From: Evernia prunastri
Taxonomy: Eukaryota; Ascomycota; Lecanoromycetes; Lecanorales; Parmeliaceae
Assembly (NCBI GenBank): GCA_003184365.1
Contig: NKYR01000030.1
Location: 124,001-188,000 of the forward strand
Length of the DNA stretch: 64,000 nucleotides
Direction: 5' to 3'
Positions 1 to 10,386 of this stretch are shown here, in pieces. The notes under the pieces were generated by a model. It saw only the letters and a program-made list of their open reading frames with translations. It did not search any database and was not told where the DNA came from. Position numbers and translations under genes: made by a program. Position 1 is the stretch's first letter; the number at the start of each line of letters is the position of its first letter.

Positions 1-19
1 CATTAACAGAGATACACAA

Positions 20-344
20 GGGCAAATTACCGAATCATACCGCCAAAAGGATGAATCCTTACCAATTAATACCCCAGATTAGATTTTCATACCCCTCCAT
101 CTCCATCAAGGCAAAGGGTGTGAACCGGTAAAACTTGATGCTGCTGGGGTTTTTCCCCCTCCAGAGTATCCCAAAGGCCCCCCGAAGAACCACCCCCGGA
201 GAGTGCTTTTAGAATAGTACCCCTAGAAAGTACGTCTTTTACATGTTCATACCCCAGCAGCATTCAGTTTAACTGATTCATATCCCTAAGGGGTATGAAA
301 TGGTAAGGATTTAACCCTTCGGGGCATGAATGAGTAATTCGCCC
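20..344. mobile_element. Foldback MITE-like element with long imperfect terminal inverted repeats
   Basis: The left end (about 20-75) and the right end (about 289-344) are imperfect inverted repeats of about 55 bp. Both read GGGC(A/G)AATTAC at the tip and AATCCTTACCA..T.ATACCCC further in. A second nested pair, ATGCTGCTGGGGT at 137-149 and its complement at 251-263, lets nearly the whole 325 bp fold back. There is no coding capacity. I could not identify a clear target-site duplication, so the transposon superfamily is open. It ends about 90 bp before the start codon of the dehalogenase gene and may form part of its promoter or leader. Confidence 0.65.
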
Positions 345-436
345 CATCCCCGTAGAAAGTCGCATTTTCAACATAATCACCATTGTGAAGCCCATTAATA
401 ATATTCAGATAAATAGTCTGTGCTGTATCCGTTCAA

Positions 437-1343
437 ATGGAAACAGAAACCCACGCATACATCCGCAGCAACGGTCAAAAGCTCCAGCCAAAAGCGCTGC
501 TCTTCGATGCAAGCCCCGAGCTTCCCCCCCCTCACGCTCCATCTAACCCCAGCCCAGGTCTTCGGCACCGTCGTCGACTGGCGTACGACCGTAACCGAGC
601 GCCTCGAAAAGCGGTCTTCCGAAGCCCTCAACTCCGGCTCCCGTCCCATCGCACCCACCGTCCGGACGAAATGCGCGGCAGTGGACTGGCCCACCTTCGC
701 CCAAGAATGGCGGAACTCCTACTACGCATTCACACGGGACCAAGCCCGGCGCAGAGACGATGACGAACCCCTGGCGTTCAAGACCGTGGACGAGCACCAC
801 CTCGACTCCCTGCGTGCCCTGCTCGACCGGTATGGGATCGCGGAACTGTGGACCGACGGCCAGGTGCTCGAGCTGTCGCGGACATGGCACCACCTCGACG
901 CCTGGCCGGACTCGTCCCGCGGCCTCGGGGCACTGAGAGAGCACGGTTTCGTCATCTGCACGCTTTCGAACGGCAACGTCGAGTTGCTGACCGACATGGC
1001 CGCCCACGCCCGTCTGCCCTGGACGCACGTCTTCAGCGCCGAGATGTTCGGCGCGTATAAGCCCCATCCTTCCGTTTACACGTCTGCGTGTAGGGAGTTG
1101 GGGCTGGAGCCGGCGCAGTGCGCGATGGTGGCGGCTCATTTGGCGGATCTGCAGGCGGCGAGGGGGTGTGAGCTGCGGACTATCTACGTCGAGAGGGCGC
1201 GGGAGGAGGCGTGGTCTACGGGGGAGGTTGAGGACGCGAAGAGGAGAGGGTGGGTGGATATGTGGGTGAGTGTTGGTGATGATGGCGTGGGAGGAGGGAT
1301 CCTGGAGATTGCGAGGAATTTGAAGGGTGAGGAGACGCAGTAA
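437..1343 (+). CDS. Haloacid dehalogenase type II (HAD superfamily hydrolase)
   Basis: Two exons, 437-508 and 558-1343, give 285 residues, normal for L-2-haloacid dehalogenase-like proteins. The join restores the N-terminal nucleophile motif LLFD|VFGTVVDWR, with the Asp as last residue of exon 1. Later motifs are TLSNGN (motif II), KPHPSVY (Lys of motif III) and MVAAHLADLQAA (motif IV, where the family usually has a more acidic pattern). The family hydrolyses the carbon-halogen bond of 2-haloacids through an aspartyl ester; many fungal members have unknown substrates. The intron begins with GC instead of GT (GCAAGC..CTAAC..CCCAG, 49 bp). Reading straight through from an ATG at 420 gives an open frame but loses the nucleophile, so the spliced model is preferred. 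A MITE lies just upstream. Confidence 0.85.
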
Positions 1344-1791
1344 AAGGAGATCACTGCATTTTCTTTTCGTGCTCTTTTATCTAGGGAAGAGACGGTGCTG
1401 TCGCCAGATGATGAGTGAAGACCCCTTTCAAGGAGTCGCTTGCTTGTAGAGGTACTAAGAAAGACAGCGCATATAGGATACCAGCCCAGTGAAATGCCAG
1501 AACAATCCCACTATCCCCATCAGCTATCCAAGACCAAACAACGGACTCCCGCTCCTCATCCCCACCCTCCCCAGTACTAACCCAAACCATGTTCCCTCCC
1601 CACCACCCCCCTTTGCCCCGGGTTGCGGAAAGTGACCATCCATCGCCCTCGAAGCCACGAAAGCGTCGGTATGAATCCGATGAATCGCCGTCCAGTATGG
1701 CTCGTCCCCCATAAAGAAATGCAACTCAAAATCATTCGCCCCCTTCGCATCCACCCACGGCTTATATTTACGAAACAGAACACTGAATGAT
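1344..1791. other. Convergent intergenic region
   Basis: This lies between the 3' ends of the dehalogenase gene (+) and the acyl-CoA synthetase gene (-). Short open frames here have no recognisable features. It probably contains both 3' untranslated regions. Confidence 0.5.
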
Positions 1792-4090
1792 TTACAACTT
1801 CGCCCTCTTTTCTGTCGCTTTATGCAGGTTAGCCCCCTTTGTCTGGAAATACTCCTTTACTTTTGCCCTCGCCACCTCCACTACCCCTGCATCTTCCACC
1901 GTCGCCGGCACCTGAACGTCCTTTTCAAACTCATCGTGCACAGCATTCTCCACCAGCTCTCTCAGCACTCTCCTAAGTGTCTTCCCCGACCTCGTCTTCG
2001 GTATCATGCCTTTTCCTTGGATCATACCACCGAGTGCCGCTATAGCGCCGATTTGCTCGCGGATAGACCTTTGGATTTCTTTAAATAGTTTGTCATCTGG
2101 AACCGCAGAATTTGGATGGTCCGCTGTAGAGAGCGTGACAAATGCGAATGGTAAATGTCCCTTCAACGCATCTGGAATTCCCACCACGCAACATTCTGCG
2201 ACAGTGGGGTGAGAGGCGACGGCTTGTTCAATGATCGACGTACTGAATCGATGAGCGGCTACATTGATGATGTCGTCTGATCGCGCCAGTACATGCACGT
2301 AGCCATCCTCGTCAAGCATACCAGAATCCCCAGTGTCCATCCATTTGCCATCAAAACGCTTCATGTAGCCTTTGTAAAATCTCTCCTCGTCGTTGAAAAG
2401 CGTGGTGAATCCTGTAGGTCCAAGCGCTGCTAAAACGATGTTTCCCATCTCTCCCTTTCCCACTTCTTTTCCATTATCGTTGACTACCCTCACGTCGAAC
2501 CCTGGCATGGGTTTGCCTGCTGATCCGGGCTTGATGGGCAAGATCTTGTGGGATTCAGTACTAGTGAAGTCTTTGCCAGCAGCGGCGTGTAGAGCAAGCC
2601 CTGTAATTGGAGAGCCAGACTCTGAGGACCACTGGATTATGATTTCGGGGTCAGTCTTGCGTGTTTGGGGGGGTTAGCGAGGCTTGAAACCCGCCTAGAG
2701 ACCAAAACACTCCCAAGAAGTGTCTCAAGACTCAAAATTTGCTTCAGATGAGGGATCATGAGCTCGGAAAATACGTACCCAGTTGTCGATAACTTGAGCC
2801 CCAGGCGCACAGTATTTCCCGAGAAGGCCCTGGTACATGCGTACTATACTCGGTTCGCTCCTCTCACCAGCGAGGAACAACCCTTTCAGCTGCTTCATGC
2901 CTCCTCGTTGACCGATTTTCTCGAAGAATTTATTCTCGGGGTCATCGCGTCTGATAGCTCTGAGAGCTGTGGGCGCTGTACTGAGCACATTGACTTTGTG
3001 CTCTTCAACTATCCTCCAAAACGTGCTGGCATCTGGCGTGCCGATGGGTTTTCCCTCAAAGAGAATGGTAGTGGCCCCAGCAAGCAAAGGTGCGTATAGT
3101 ATATAGGAATGTCCCACCACCCACCCCAAATCAGAAGTACAAAAAATGACATCTCCGGCACCATGGATTCCGAATAAGTACTTGATCGAGAGGTTCAAAC
3201 CCACAGCATGTCCACCTGCCTCTCGAAGGACTCCTTTGGGTAGACCTGTTGTGCCACTTGTATAGATAATGTAGATTCCATCGCTACTTTTGACGGGGAC
3301 AGCCTCCGCTTTGATTCCCCTATTTCTTGCGCTTTTCACGAGACTCTGCCAGCTCCTCTCCCCCTTTTCTTTGAGTACTGGATGCCACCTCAACTGCTCT
3401 CTTTGCCATACGATAATCTTTTCAGGTTTGTAGCTGCTTTTATGCAAGGCTCCTTCGATGAATGGCTTATAGCTCGTGGGACCTTTGGAACCTTCGATTC
3501 CACATGACGCGGTCATGATGACCCGAGGTTTAGAGGCCTCAATTCTCTGTGCCAGTGATGCAGGCGCAAACCCTCCAAACACGACGGTATGAATAGCGCC
3601 CAAACGGGAGATTGCGAGTATTGCGAAAAGTGCAGAGGGGATCATGGGCACTGTGAGGGGTATCAGCACGGATGCATGCCCACGTATGACAAGAATCCAT
3701 ACTATACACAAGCACGACATCGCCTTTCCTCACGCCTTCTTCCCTCAACACGCTGGCAAGTGATTCCACCTCCACCAACAGCTGGCTGTATATGTATTTC
3801 TCCTTGCTCCCAGTGACCGGCGAGTCCCAAATAATAGCCGTCGAATTGCCATTGCCATTCTTGACATGCCTGTCTATGCAATTATAGGATGTTGATATCT
3901 CTCCATCTGGAAACCAAGAAAAGCTGGGATGTGAGACGCCATTGGAGAGACTCTTCCTCGGCCGCGCCAACGCCCGTGAAGGCTTTTTATGCCAATGAAG
4001 CTGTTCTGCTTGATGTGTCCAAAAAGATTCGGGATCTTGAATCGAATGGGTTTGGACTTCGTCTTGCGGGTGCGGGGGTTCTGGCGCCAT
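1792..4090 (-). CDS. Acyl-CoA synthetase, ACSS3/propionyl-CoA synthetase type, with peroxisomal tail
   Basis: Three exons, 4090-3703, 3650-2779 and 2631-1792, join to a 699-residue ANL-superfamily adenylate-forming enzyme. It should activate a short-chain acid (propionate or acetate class) to its CoA ester through an acyl-AMP. Visible motifs are the P-loop YTSGTTGLPKG, the family block FLAGERSEP, DNWW|SSESGSPITG spanning intron 2, DTGDSG of the hinge region, and KTRSGKTLRR with the catalytic Lys near the C terminus. The ERSEP and SESGSPI blocks favour the ACSS3/PrpE branch over classical acetyl-CoA synthetase. The last residues are RAKL, so the protein ends in AKL, an accepted PTS1 variant, suggesting peroxisomes. 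Intron 1 is 52 bp (3651-3702). Intron 2 is 147 bp and homologous to an intron of the flotillin gene, described separately. Substrate preference cannot be read from sequence. Confidence 0.88.
2632..2778 (-). mobile_element. Introner-like element A (intron 2 of the acyl-CoA synthetase gene)
   Basis: This 147-bp phase-0 intron runs from donor GTACGTATTTTC to acceptor ATAATCCAG. It aligns end to end with the flotillin intron at 44998-45143. Shared blocks in order are the first 12 bases, TGAAGCAAA, a block TGAG-CTTGAGACA-TCTTGGGAG (2710-2734 in + coordinates), GCAAGACTGAC (branch site) and the AATC-T-CAG end. A stem CTTGAGAC/GTTTCAAG can form inside it. The host exons are unrelated, so the likeness belongs to the intron itself. 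Confidence 0.85.
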
Positions 4091-4234
4091 CTATGAAGGA
4101 AGGTTCAATCTAGGGAGCTTTGAGATGATTGAATATGGACTGCTGGGACACTCGTAACCCGCAATGTTCGAGCAGCAAAGGAAGGGCATTCAATGACATG
4201 ACAGATGCTCGTTGCAATTTGGGTGATGACTCGA

Positions 4235-4647
4235 TCGGACCAAAGGCTCCTCGAGCATCTTGCCCCGCGTCTTTGACCCCAGCTGTGGCCCATGCCCCGG
4301 CCACATGCGTCTACGCTAAGGCTTAAAAACCCTTGAGTCCAAAGCCCGTAAGGAAAACTATGATTCTCAACATCCTCTGGGTCTCTCTGCTTCTGTTTCC
4401 AAGCATTTTCGGTTGACATCCTATTCGTTGCGCCAGATTAACTTACACCTGAAAATGTCTCGGATCGTTACACTACCTCCCTCCCAAGACGGTTAGTCTC
4501 GTCTTCGGACCCATCATATCCCATTGATTTGTGGCTACCGCCCATGACCGTGATGTGCGCCGCTGCTGTTTGACCAGCGGACCAAAGGCTCCTTGGGCAT
4601 CTTGCCGAGAAGCATCTATCTTGCCCCACGTCTTTGACCCCAGCTGT
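4235..4647. repeat. Direct repeat pair, about 50 bp and 70 bp
   Basis: Copy 1 (4235-4286) and copy 2 (4577-4647) share GGACCAAAGGCTCCT, GCATCTTGCC and GTCTTTGACCCCAGCTGT. Copy 2 carries an extra stretch of about 20 bp that itself repeats CATCTTGCCC. Nothing around them looks like a coding gene. They may be remnants of a duplicated segment. Confidence 0.7.
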
Positions 4648-5472
4648 CCAAAGCGCTTATGGTCGTCGGCCATCTTGCAAACTTCATGGCGACTGATTTA
4701 ATAGCTCAGCGAGACAAAGGTTACCAATCTGGAGCGAGGAATTGCAAAAGAAATTGGGTTTCCAACGCTGAATCTCTCTCTGGCGCCGCCAACTATCGTG
4801 GTAAGACTCGGTCTACACCTCGACGCAATATATCTTCGAAGGCTAAGTTGATGTTGCTTGAATTGATGAATTTCAACTGTCTTCTATCTATGACGAATCT
4901 CAACCATCTATGACGTACCAACTTACGTCTGTCGCCGTGAAATTGCAAAGCTATGGATCCGCCCTTGCCAGGCGTACTGTCGTTATGCCGTCGTCGGAAA
5001 GGGATAGAACCCGACGGGTCGAGCACAGCCAACGGCCCTGAGCCTCAGCAAAGGGCAAACCATTTGGCAGGAAGAGGCAACGCTGGCCACTCGTAACGAG
5101 CATACGACATTGCAGCGTTTGGGTCACTGGGAGAGTAATCTGTAAGTCCATCCCAGGGGAGGGCCAACAGCTGTGGATAGACGAATGGTATCCTCATGCT
5201 TGAGCGCGTGGGTGCTTCAGAAGGGATTTTTGCCGCTTCTAGTATGTTTGCACGGTACAAAAAGATATCCCTTATCAGGTTCCATAGCTTGGCCCGCACG
5301 AGGCGACTCCTCAGAAGACTATGAGACACTCACGGCCCAAAAACAAATTGGTGGGAACTAGGCAGAGTCATTAGGCTTCTCCGATCGTTCGTAGAAATTT
5401 GATGAAAGCTTTGAGGAATTTATTGCGGTGAAAGCATGTCAGAAAGGACGAAAGGCAGTCCCTAGCTTACCC

Positions 5473-5522
5473 ATCCCACGCCGAGATGCCATCTCAGCCG
5501 TGTCTTGCGGCTGGCGTGGGAT
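5473..5522. other. Perfect 50-bp three-way-junction palindrome
   Basis: An outer 10-bp stem (ATCCCACGCC at 5473-5482 with GGCGTGGGAT at 5513-5522) encloses two hairpins placed back to back: GAGAT-gcc-ATCTC (5483-5495) and AGCCG-tgtcttg-CGGCT (5496-5512). Every base outside the two loops is paired and no base is left over at the junction. It could be a structured RNA, a cruciform-forming DNA site or the core of a small foldback element. There is no adjacent gene to decide between these. Confidence 0.6.
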
Positions 5523-7432
5523 ACTTCCTCCCTAAATGCACCTTCCGATCCGGGCCCGCGCAGGATGCCGTGGCATCTTCGATATTTGCTATCTCTGCTG
5601 ATGAATGGCCCAGGCCGTGTCATTGCCTGTCAAACTAGCCGAAGGTAGGGAGCTAATGCCCAATGGTGCGAGAAATACCCTGTGCGCGGAAAGGGCCGTG
5701 TTCCTGGAGGAGCTGTCCTTGAGGTTGACTCAACGGCATTTCTGCTCCTTCTTATATGTAGTACCGCACGACTTGCTGTCGTGGTTGCCTCTGGATATCA
5801 ATGTGTAGTCACTTCAAACGGAGACGATCCAGCAAACACCCTTCTCCTTTAACCGACTGCAAGAAACGAGGGTTGGAGGAAGTCCCTGCAACATGGGAAA
5901 GATCTGCATAGTAACAAGCCACACTGGCACAGCAAATAGCCTCTTAGATGTTGATGCAGCCCAGTGCAACAGTCGATGGGTTACACGTGAGCCTGGCGGT
6001 GGTCCTCAACGTGTTCGAAAGACTATTGAGGCTGCTCCCCGTGCTTGAAACGGAAAGGATACGAGTGTCAGGACGAGGTACATGAGTGGGTGCCATGATA
6101 CCAGGGCTGATGGTGGACTACCTTAATAGTAGGTTGTCGCTTTGGAAGGGAACGATTCCAACAATAGATTGGTTGAAACTAGATGTTGCGATAGATAGTT
6201 ACTCTAGGCGACGCCTTTTCGAATTCCTCAATCCACGATCCTCTTTCTCCATGTTGTACTTGAAGCCCCACGCTGATTGGAACTTTGTCAATCTATCAGA
6301 CCAAGACCATTAATAACGGTAATCGATAATCCACAATGCTTACTCATTTACTGGCAGGGAAAGATGGATGGACGGACCGTTGTGGTGACCAAAAGCCGTT
6401 TTACTCATCTCTACCTACCTACTCTACTTTACTCTACTCTAATTGCTCTGCCGCCGAATTGACAAGACAGAAATACAGGAGACATCAAGGCCAATTATCG
6501 TGTACGAGTAAAGTAATCGAAGCATGCACAGATCCTTGAAGTTGATTTTAAAAATAAAGAAATATACACGTGCTAATCGCGTGGTCGATGTCCAGGAAAA
6601 GAACCCGAGGACCCTTTTCAAGAAACAAGCCTTACGAGGTAGAAATAATAAATAGGTACTCCGTGTCCGTAGGTAGTTAATAAATTTGGTTACTCTAAAA
6701 AAGCACGGGCCAGAACCTCTAGAGTAATAATATTAATGTAAAGCCAAGCTAAAGCAATAAAAGTATCTTGTCTTGCTCTCTTGTATCCCCAAAAATCATC
6801 ATCTCATTATTTATTATTTCCCCTTCCCTTACCTTACCTTACCAATTCACATCATTGCTATCTTCATCCCTCATCCATACCTATTTGCTATCTTCTACAC
6901 CTTCGTCCCAACCTCATATACCCGCCATTTCCCCGAACCTTTCCCCAGTTTACCGCCTTGCATCGTCACACAAGCCTCTGGACCGAGCCGGGCCAGTCTG
7001 CTTCAAGCACACACTCCAAGCACGCATTATTACTGGACCCAACTGTTCCACTGCAAATCCCACAGTGAACGCCCATTGCTTCGACACTCATCGTCAGTGC
7101 TAAGGATAACTTCGCAAGCATTACTCTTTTGGGCCCATCCGCTGGATTGGTTGGCCTGCAACAGTTTATATCGCCGCCGCAGTTGTGCAACGACAGGCCA
7201 TCTGCTCGGTATAAGAACCTGACACACTACCAACATCCTTCTCTAGTCATAGAAGACTGCGATCCCAAGCCATACAACACCGTATACACCGTATACACCG
7301 TACCCTTTGAGAGCGATTAATTCTCGACCACTCGCGGGCTTCTCAGCCTCTGAACCCTAGGGTTTCTTTGAACCACTTCCAAGGTGATCGAGGCTTTCAA
7401 TAAGGAGTGTTGAGTACTGTATCACAGCCAAG

Positions 7433-8211
7433 ATGACGGGGAAGATGACGTTGTACAAATTGGTGGTGCTTGGAGACGGTGGGGTCGGCAAGACTGCCTT
7501 GACAATACAAGTAAGAAAGTCCTCATTCAACCGCGCGAATCACAACTGACGGATTTGCAGCTATGCCTCAATCACTTTGTCGAGACCTACGATCCCACAA
7601 TCGAAGATTCGTACAGAAAGCAGGTAGTCATCGATTCGCAGTCGTGCATGCTAGAAGTACTAGATACTGCCGGCCAAGAAGAATATACAGCTCTACGAGA
7701 TCAGTGGATCAGGGACGGCGAAGGCTTCGTTCTTGTCTACAGCATCACGTCGCGATCATCCTTTACACGAATACGGAGATTCCATAGCCAAATACAAAGA
7801 GTGAAGGAGTCGTCGAACGCTGGCTCCCCTACAACCGCCGGCTATCTGTCATCACCAGTCTCTCAAAGCATGATGATGGGCGGAGGGCAGGCGCCCGTCA
7901 TGCTTGTCGGCAACAAAAGTGACAGGGTGACAGAACGAGAGGTATCTACCCAAGAGGGCAGTGCATTGGCCAAAGAGATGGGCTGCGACTTCGTGGAGGC
8001 ATCAGCGAAGAACTGCATCAATGTGGAGAAGGCATTCTATGAGGTTGTTCGAGCACTAAGGAAACAACGGCACGATACCCAGCTCACGAGGACGGGAACA
8101 ATTCCTGGAAGGAGTGGTGGTCCCATTGGCATGTCGGATTCGCGGGATGGGAAAAAGCGGGGACCGAAAGAGTCAAAAAGTGGACACAAGCCAAGATGCG
8201 CCATATTATGA
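7433..8211 (+). CDS. ras2: Ras family small GTPase, Ras-2/RasB type
   Basis: Two exons, 7433-7510 and 7561-8211, give 242 residues. The G boxes are complete: P-loop GDGGVGKT, effector region YDPTIEDSYRK, DTAGQEEY, NKSD and EASAK. It ends in the prenylation box CAIL preceded by a basic Lys/Arg-rich tail, so it should be a membrane-bound molecular switch. Its start MTGKMTLYKLVVLGDGGVGK and the Ser/Met/Gly-rich insertion between switch II and NKSD (about residues 133-155) match the filamentous-fungal Ras-2/RasB branch, which controls hyphal growth and conidiation, rather than RasA. The ATG chosen is the first in frame and lies 26 codons before a conserved-position 50-bp intron. CAIL ends in Leu, so geranylgeranylation is possible. 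Confidence 0.93.
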
Positions 8212-9043
8212 CCGTGACATGCTTTGCTACTCGAAGCCTTGACCGGCCTCAGCTCTAGTGTCACCGCTTGCGACATCCCAAAGCTGACTAGCTTTGACAA
8301 TCCCTCACCGGCATCAGCACAATCTACCTAACCCAGCACTTTCCTACCTCTCAATGTACAGTCACTTCATATGCAATGTACAGTCATTTCATATGGGCAT
8401 GCATCAGCGCTTTCGTGCCCCGGGGCTCAAAGCACAGCACGAACACAGCACCCAACTCTTCATAGCCACTACACGTTGACATCGAAGCATTCGGACACCA
8501 AGCAATTCTCTCAAAGAGCGACGGGGGGAAAAGGCTGCATCTAGATACCAAAGGCGCACTAGGAGTTTTTCTCTCTACTGGATAGATAAGGGGCCGCCCA
8601 AACCGGAGGGGATCTCGGGGAGTGGCGTTGTTTCGTAATTTCAGTCATGCGGGCAAGCAAGCGAAGCTGGGGAATAGGGGAGCAGGATACTGTAGAGATA
8701 CCCAGGGGCCATCAGAGAGTCAAATATAGAGTTATTCATGGTTGACTGACTGACGTTCGATGCTTTGACCCGCAGGCTATCCGAGCTCTCGCCTCTCCTC
8801 GTGTCCAACTGGGGTCACCACTAGTCCTTCTCTACTGTCACTGCCATATCTAGTCCCTTCTTATGGTCATCTTCAGTGGGCTTCTGCACGGGAGTACAGC
8901 GAGGCAAGCAACCGGGTGAGGCTTCCCACAACGTCAAGACTCGATGTTGTAGCCAACAAATCTCTATACGTATAAAGTCTAGTAAGATCCTTCCCTGATC
9001 GAACGCCGCGAGCCAAGTAATGGTACATACACCCCCTCCGATT
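8212..9043. other. Convergent intergenic region between ras2 and the DnaJ gene
   Basis: No gene is recognised. It holds the 3' ends of two convergent genes and a 22-bp tandem duplication at 8352-8395. Confidence 0.5.
8352..8395. repeat. 22-bp tandem duplication
   Basis: Two adjacent copies of CAATGTACAGTCA-TTCATATG differ at one base. It lies in the ras2 3' region. Confidence 0.8.
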
Positions 9044-10386
9044 TTACAGCTCGCTATGCTCCATCCGAGGCGGCGGCCGTCCACTGTCCTTTGCCAGATT
9101 CACCCCGATCTTCTTCCGCCACTTCTCCCACAGCGCCCAAAACTCCTTCTCCATCGGCTTCTCCGCCTGGTCGGGCAGGACGACCGTGTACTCCACGTGC
9201 AGCTGGCCGTACTCCTCCTCCCCGGCCCTCGACTGCTCCTGCTCCTGCAGCCAGATCGGCATGCCCTCGTTGGCTAGCACCTCCACCTGGTTCGGCTGTG
9301 TCACCTCTCCCCTCTTCCGTCCCAAACGCACGACGTGCCCGTCCAGGTGGGTGAGGTTCCTCTCCCAGTCGCCCATCCATGCCTCCCTCAGGCTCAGCAC
9401 CTCTTTCCAGAACATGTCTCTCCCTTTCCTCCGGAAGAACGTCCCGTCCGTCCTTTGCCCCTCCTCAGCGAGGACCGCCTCTTTTTCGAGGACGACCACG
9501 ATGAGATCGCCAGCGACCCAGTCCGGGCTCTCGTCCGCTTCGTTCTCATATACGATTCTGTTTCCCTTGGGCATGCCCTTCTCGATGTGCAGCGCATGCG
9601 ATGTCGTCTTCTTCACCACCCTTGAGCCGCCGCATACCTTGCACGGGTGCTTGATGGTCTTCCCTTTACCACCGCACTTATCGCATCCCATCTGCACCTG
9701 CTGGAATATGCCCGGTGCAAGCATGTGCTTCTGGATCACCACCCCCCTTCCACCACACTGCCCGCACGTCTCTACAGTCCCGTCTGCGCTCCCGCTTCCC
9801 TCGCACTCATCACAGATTTGCTGTTTCTCGATATTGAATTCATGCTCGTGTCCATTGTAAAAGTCACTCAGAGGTACCGAGATTCGCACTTCCATATCAG
9901 GCCCTCTCCTTTGTCCAGAGTGGTGTCCGAAGTGTCCTGAGCCGCCAAAGAAGCGGGAGAAGAGGTCGAATGGGTCATGAGAGCGACCGCCTTGTCCGCC
10001 TTGTTGGTGTTGTTTCAGGCCTTCGTAGCCGTACTGATCGTAGATGCGGCGGGTTTCGGGCTCGGAGAGAGCGTCGTAGGCTTCGGCGATTTGGACAAAT
10101 TTTTCTGAAGCGGATTCATTGCCGCTGCAGAGACGCAGACAGTCAGCTTTGGTGCTCGATGTAGAATGAGGTTTAAATTGTTGCGCTTTAAACATTGAAC
10201 GAAAACGTGATAGGGACGAGCTCACGGATTTTTATCAGGGTGGTATTTTTTGCTGAGAAGGCGGTAGGCCTTCTTAATTTCTCGATCTGAGGCTGATTTG
10301 TCAATGTCCAGGAGTCTGTAGAAATCTTCAACGCAGAGAACGAAAGGGAGGAGAAAGCCCAAGATGAGAGCTGGAAGGAAGAGCAT
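9044..10386 (-). CDS. scj1: ER-lumenal DnaJ/Hsp40 co-chaperone, Scj1-like
   Basis: Two exons, 10386-10226 and 10124-9044, give 413 residues. An N-terminal hydrophobic signal (MLFLPALILGFLLPFVLC) is followed directly by a J domain with the HPD tripeptide (YHPDKNP, split by a 101-bp intron). Then come a Gly/Phe-rich linker and a zinc-binding central domain of four CxxCxGxG-type repeats starting near residue 157 (CDECEGSG, CGQCGGRG, CDKCGGKG, CKVCGGSR), then the C-terminal substrate-binding domains. The tail is HSEL, close to the HDEL/KDEL retrieval signal that ends yeast Scj1. It should stimulate the ER Hsp70 BiP/Kar2 in folding and ER-associated degradation. The start was chosen because it alone supplies a signal peptide in frame with the J domain. 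Confidence 0.9.

Larger units (their letters stand above)
4091..7432. other. Gene-poor region upstream of ras2
   Basis: Only short open frames without recognisable domains are present. Contents that can be described are a direct repeat (4235-4647), a 50-bp three-way-junction palindrome (5473-5522) and a TACTCTACTT-rich tract near 6415-6445. From about 6780 there is a long pyrimidine-rich stretch with TACCTT repeats, and near 7275-7302 three tandem copies of a 9-bp CCGTATACA-type unit. The last 600 bp are probably promoter and 5' leader of ras2. The three overlapping frames at 6768-7222 reflect the C/T-rich composition. Confidence 0.5.

Noticed and set aside
543..1139. Minus-strand frame of 198 residues opposite the dehalogenase
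   Set aside because: Shadow of a G/C-rich coding region; no domain and fully overlapped by the real gene.
420..1343. Unspliced 307-residue dehalogenase frame from ATG 420
   Set aside because: It lacks the catalytic LLFD motif. The spliced form from ATG 437 restores the family N terminus exactly.
6768..7222. Three overlapping plus-strand frames upstream of ras2
   Set aside because: They arise from a pyrimidine-rich stretch with no stops in several frames; composition is typical of a promoter or leader.
9186..9860. Plus-strand frame of 224 residues opposite the DnaJ gene
   Set aside because: Cys- and Pro-rich mirror of the zinc-finger coding strand.
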